A stretch of 64,000 nt of DNA from Dipylidium caninum. Taxonomy: Eukaryota > Platyhelminthes > Cestoda > Cyclophyllidea > Dipylidiidae. This document shows, piece after piece, positions 59,740 through 64,000 of this stretch. Position numbers and translations under genes: made by a program. The stretch is taken from contig QEYB01001430.1 in the NCBI GenBank assembly GCA_017562135.1, positions 372,001 to 436,000 of the forward strand, read 5' to 3'. Under the pieces are notes generated by a model, which worked only from the letters and a program-made list of their open reading frames with translations, was not told the origin of the DNA and did no database searches. Positions within the stretch are counted from its first letter, which is position 1. Each line of letters starts with the position of its first letter.

Positions 59740-62700
59740 ATGAATTTTTCTGTGGATAAATCCCTGCTCAGCTATTTAGAAAAGGACCAGTGGCAAGAAC
59801 TCGAAGAGCGAGCACGCGACTTTGAAGATCTTGACACTCTTTGTTTTATTTCTCATGTAGCTGTTTCCAGAAAAAAATATAGGTTCCTCGCCTCAGTTGT
59901 ATCACGAAAAGGTTAGGCTGTTGATCAAGCGCCAACTCTATAGATTTCCCCTTTTACCAAAAGATTACCTACGATGGTCTATACGTGGTACGTCACTTTA
60001 TTTTGGTCTGCTTTTTTAAGTGCACGGATTTGCTATATTTTAAAGTCATACTTCATAGCCTATCTTGCACCGCGCAATCCATGCTGGAGATCTGCGCGCC
60101 TGTGATGTCCTTCTTTCAGCTGGTGCGTTGCCACTATGCTGTGCTCAAGAGTGTTCATCCAATTGCCATGACACCCTGGATATATTTTTTGGTTTGACTT
60201 CAATACCGGTTTCCTCCATTTCCGATATTTTTTGCCTTCTCATTTCATCTTGGGGTAAGTCCCGAGTGTGTCTGAGACTCCAGTTTGTCGTCCCAAAACA
60301 TCACTTTCTAATTTTTTTCCCTAGCTAAATACCTCCAGCGTAAGTTAAAGCTATTAGTGATCTGATCATTCATTAGAACTCAAGGAGACTTCCACCTCTG
60401 GTGACGCAGATGCCCTTCAAGCCTCGTTGAGACGTCTAACCGCATGTTGTTGCACCTACCGCAACTACACTGATCTCTGTCTTCGTGTAGACTCAGTAGA
60501 ACACGAAGACCTTCATGACTTCACTCCCCTCTCCTTAGACTCCGATTTGTTGTCGACACGTCCGCGTGCTTCACCCGAATCCTCCCACCAACAACCTGCC
60601 TCCTCCACCCGCGCCTTCTTCAACATGATGGTGGAGGGTGCCAGCAAAGCCTTGAATGCTTTCGTCATAGCTAAAGAGCAATTTCTTGGCGAAGGCGGCG
60701 AAACGACTATCTTCGAGACCGATCTCCTTGCTCGACGAACTCGAAATATGGCAGCTCAACTGACTCAACGTTTTTTCAATTCCATGCTGATTGCGTGAGC
60801 TCTCATTTTCCATACTGACTCTCTCTCTCTCTCTCTTGTCATTTTGAGGAAAGTGCATGCCCGCACCCACCAGAGTTAGTGTACGTGGTAAAGTGTAGGC
60901 TCTGTCATGTGATTGTCTTCAAGGTTTGTTTTGGTTCTGATGCAGCTAAGAGGCAACTAATTTCTGCTCTTTAATAGTCCCTTCTTTATTTTAGTGTTAG
61001 TTTGCATTAGCCAGTGTGGCTTATTATTTCTACTGTAGCACTTGGCCCTCTGTCGCAGCCTGATTTTTGACCTCTCCGAGTGAATATGCCCACCCACTCG
61101 CTTTTTTTAATCCGCCCGTTCCTCAAGATTGCTTTGTTGCTTTCACCGGTAGCGCTGTTCACTTCTGTCGTAGCAGAAATGAGTTCTGACTCGGTAGGGT
61201 TCAGTAGCAAATGGACAAACTCGTCGGAGGTTGAACGGATTGTCAGATGACTGAATGCTTCTACGGGGGGGGGTGTTCTCTCGAGTGAACGCCTGGGGAA
61301 ATAATTGTCGCGGCAAGTAGATAGGCCAGTCCGTGTGCGACACTGCCTCCTTCTCCGACGGACGTCACCTCCGCCCTTTCCCTTTTGCCCCTTTCCACGG
61401 CGTTGTGTAAAGGCTGACCTCGCCCTTCCTCTCTTCCCGCGTCCTGCCCTCGTCGTGTGCCGGCGTCTCTGGAGTGGACCGGACGCCTAGATTCGATTCA
61501 CTTGAAACTGTGAATGCCTGGTCGTCCCACGTGAAGCAGTGAATTAACCTGCCCGCCAATTTGTTCTTAAGTTCTGTTGCGGCATTCTGTTAACCTCACC
61601 GATGCCCTCATGTAGCGCCGTGTGGATGCGCACGTGGCCTGGTCGTTTGTCTCAGGCAAAATTACGACTGTCCGCAACGGCTGACGGAGCGTCAGGTGAG
61701 GCAATTTGTCGGGGGACGGTGGACGAGCAGAACCTTCACGAGTAGAAGTGTGCACTTTTCGAGCGGTCGCCTCGCAGAACTCGACTTTGTCAGTTGTGTA
61801 ACCGACGACTCCTTGCTAGGAATTGCGTCAACGGGTGGAAGTGGCGACGACGTTGCTGCGATGGGCAGCCGTTGTCAACTGCTAGGCGGCTTTCTGAGTG
61901 AATGGGCAATGAATGCAATGCCACCGACTGCAGTGGGTGGGTGCGAAACGGGGCATCCACTTGAGTGGATGCCCGTCCAAAGACTCGATCGGTCGCCATC
62001 AGACCGGTTGCCCTCCGCCTCCGAGACACTGACTTTCGTTTCTCCTGTCGACGAGGAAGTGCCCCGCAATGGACGGACGTTGCATCAGCAGTTGATGGAA
62101 AAGTTGTCCGGGCGGTACGGTTTTTAGGACCGAACTTCATGGTCTGCAGTCGTTCGTATCGTCCCAGTGCTCTGCCTTCCGACTTGTCCACTTCGGTAAA
62201 AGGTCGATCGCTTCGGCGTTTTTGTGTGGATGAGTCGTCTTGACAGTTGCATGATTGATACTCGAACAAAATTTGACAAGTGGTTGTTTGGGCATCTGCT
62301 ACGGCTGTCACACGCCTGTAAAGATTAACGGTGACGGAGTTTAACTCTTCTCTAACCTTCCTTAACTCGTACTATGAGGAGATGAGGCATTTAAGGACCG
62401 TTCATGGGAATGGTGAACTGGAGTACTGGAGTAACCCCCTGTTTTACATGCCCCCTCCCCCTCCCCCCTTCAGCGCCATCGAGAGGTCCGATTTGGCCAT
62501 AATCAACTTGCTCCTCGACTTCGGATTCCGTCTGCAGGCGGTCCACCGGCCCTCCACATGCCTGCCCGCCCCGGTGCCCCCCACCGCCGAGGTGCTCGGC
62601 TCGGGGGGGAGGAATGGGCGTGCAAATCCCCTGGAGTGGCATCTGGGGAGTCCCGACGGTGCCAGTTGGCTGGAGGTCGCTCTGCACACGACGGAGGATA

Positions 62701-64000
62701 CCGCTCTGCTCGCGCTGATTCGAGGCAACCTCCTGGCTGGCGATGTCCTTCATCGCCTCATGAAGGTGAGGTCTCGGCCAAGCACGAGGTGCTTTCGCTT
62801 GTCTCTCTCACCTTTCTAGCCGCGAAAAAACATCTTTGACTTCCATCGAGGGCCAATTCCTTTCAGTCTGTTTTCCACATAAATGCCGCCAGCTTTCATA
62901 ATCATAGCTGTCAGACTGCTGCATGCCTTAGTGAGCGGATTTTGCCGAACAGAAGCTCTTCTTTCTGCTGCGTTTTTGTGCGAGATCCCGACCGTAATCG
63001 GTCCTCTCTCGATGCGACGCGGCGCCAGCAGTGAACCTGACAGTCTCGCCTCTCCCCGCCTGACTGGGGCCAGGGCCTGCGGCGCTGCCTCGAATCGCGG
63101 TCGCCTGGTGCCCGCTTGCATGTCAGTCGGTTGTTTGTTGGGCAACTGGCCGCTGCTTGTGTGCTCGCCCCTGTCCTCGCAAAAGACAAGTTGGGATCCT
63201 TCTCAGTAGCCGTGACGAGCCCTCCCTCAGTGTCGGAAATTTTGTGTGGAAACACGGGCGAAATGACTCGTGTTGATGGTTGCCTTAAAGCCGCAGAACC
63301 GATGAAACGGTAGCAGTGAATGGGACAGCGCGCCTCCCTCTTGCTGTGGCCAATGATGTTGCGGCAAATGCGATGCGCGACATCGATTGGCTGTCGGCAA
63401 CAGCCAATTAATTCTCGGGAAGGCCGCTCGCAGAGAACTAATTGGCCGTTGCCAACAGCCAATTGATGTCGAGTATCGCATTTGCCGCAACATTATCCTC
63501 CCAGCGAGGTCATTGCTTTGAATGTCACTGGATCGGTCACCAGCGGACATGGCCTTATCACTTGGTTTTTCAATAATGACAACAATAAATTTACAATCTG
63601 AACTATAAGTCCCTCTCCCTACTTCGTCCTCTCCAAATGCTGGCAAGAGGCAGCTGAACAACCATCAAGAAGTAAATTTTCACCACGAGTTGGTCAAAAA
63701 TACTACTGAATGGGGGGCGATGGCTCTGCGAGATTTGTATTGCTTAAAATAGTTTCAAACTACCTTTTTGGTGAACACTGATTAACCCTGTGTTACAACT
63801 GTGGTGTGGGTCGTCTAAACATTATTACCGAATGCACCATTTTCCCTCTTCTCTTTTCGGGTCTTCTGGGTCAAGGCGGGTCCGCAGTTGTTGGTACTGT
63901 CGACGGACCGAGGCATCCTTCCTGTGCATTTGATGGCGGCGCTCGGGAGATTCGAGATGCTGTCAGCCCTTCTTGCCTCAAATTCAACAAGGTAGGACCT
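59740..64000 (+). CDS. Ankyrin-repeat protein, 5' part, runs off right edge
   Basis: Four consecutive exons join in phase: 60059-60254, 60377-60794, 62474-62765 and 63876-63991, the last ending at a GT donor nine bases from the edge. Ankyrin-type repeats are seen as LHRAIHAGDLRACDVLLSAGA in the first, LAIINLLLDFGFRL with WLEVALHTTEDTALLALIRGN in the third, and LPVHLMAALGRFEMLSALLA in the fourth. The second exon encodes a helical stretch with ALNAFVIAKEQFLGEGG and no domain I recognise. Upstream, an acceptor at 59860 opens LFPEKNIGSSPQLYHEKVRLL, and an ATG at 59740 opens MNFSVDKSLLSYLEKD. Their phases do not join cleanly: donor CGTG|GTACGT at 59987 is phase 1 whereas the next exon needs phase 0; donor AAG|GTTAGG at 59910 would fit. 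Start and N-terminus are therefore provisional. The family is not identified; a multi-ankyrin endosomal protein such as rabankyrin-5 is only a guess. Confidence 0.6.
60795..62473 (+). other. Large intron in the ankyrin gene
   Basis: 1.68 kb, starting GTGAGC and ending in a C-rich tract plus TTCAG. It holds a (CT)n patch near 60822-60836, a G run near 61265 and an 11-bp-arm hairpin at 61951-61974. The open frame at 61696-62127 has no recognisable domain. Confidence 0.55.
61951..61974. repeat. 11-bp-arm hairpin
   Basis: GGGCATCCACT, a TG spacer, and the exact reverse complement, inside the large ankyrin-gene intron. Confidence 0.85.
62766..63875 (+). other. Ankyrin-gene intron containing the long inverted repeat
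   Basis: 1.11 kb, starting GTGAGG and ending GGTCAAG. Apart from the inverted repeat at 63356-63493 nothing stands out. Open frames on both strands in 62.88-63.3 kb have no recognisable domain. Confidence 0.55.
63356..63493. repeat. 61-bp inverted repeat with CCAAT motifs
   Basis: Left arm 63356-63416 and right arm 63433-63493 are reverse complements with 6 mismatches in 61 positions (about 90% identity), separated by 16 bp. Five of the six differences are transitions, as expected from decay of an originally perfect repeat. Each arm contains smaller nested inversions (ATTGGCTGT..ACAGCCAAT in the left). Together with the flank it carries CCAAT/ATTGG at 63350, 63386, 63404, 63441 and 63459. 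No transposase or obvious target duplication is present. It could be a miniature inverted-repeat element, a hairpin RNA source or a regulatory palindrome. Confidence 0.85.

Noticed and set aside
59985..60197. Alternative frame through the first ankyrin exon
   Set aside because: The ankyrin consensus frame has a strong phase-matched donor (GTAAGT) and continues in the next exon; the alternative ends in a stop without a donor.

Overview
The window is nuclear DNA from an animal. It reads as a parasitic flatworm, probably a cestode (tapeworm). The proteins are metazoan: a ciliary tektin, a FYVE-domain LST2 protein and an RFX1/2/3-type transcription factor. All are split by GT-AG introns. The shortest introns group near 70-76 bp (69, 70, 72, 73, 74, 76), with one of 39 bp; cestode genomes are known for short-intron modes of about this size. 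This assignment comes from gene structure and protein similarity remembered from human orthologues; no search was run.

Layout. Positions 1 to about 21.67 kb hold no gene I can establish. The stretch is GC-rich and low-complexity in parts (about 7.4-10.4 and 18.4-20.3 kb). It has homopolymers, microsatellites, palindromes and a TAAT-rich patch. Its only gene-like signal is a possible first coding exon on the minus strand (5005 down to 4667), with a clean donor and a CCAAT-box cluster just upstream of its ATG. From 21.67 kb on, five genes follow head-to-tail on the plus strand, 1-3 kb apart: tektin-2 (21673-24858, 4 exons), LST2/ZFYVE28-like (26272-33722, about 10 exons), RFX (35644-45730, 10 exons), a bromodomain protein resembling BRD10/KIAA2026 (48928-58610, 12 exons) and the 5' part of an ankyrin-repeat protein (from about 59.7 kb, leaving the window at the right edge).

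How the genes relate. They do not form a pathway. One functional link is plausible: RFX factors switch on ciliary and axonemal genes, and tektin-2 is an axonemal protein lying about 11 kb upstream of the RFX gene. LST2 acts on endosomes and the bromodomain protein on chromatin. For tektin, RFX and the bromodomain gene, the predicted exons join with matching splice phases and total lengths divisible by three. The LST2 model also closes in frame, but its first and ninth exon ends are less certain. The ankyrin gene has one unresolved phase conflict near its 5' end.

Most notable non-coding signals: dense CCAAT/ATTGG clusters at about 5.0, 23.9-24.1 and 63.35-63.46 kb, the last built into a 61-bp inverted repeat about 90% identical between arms; a 43-bp near-perfect palindrome at 16107-16149; and G-rich tracts with quadruplex pattern at 17571-17605 and 34036-34068. 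I see no RNA genes, CRISPR arrays or recognisable transposon proteins.
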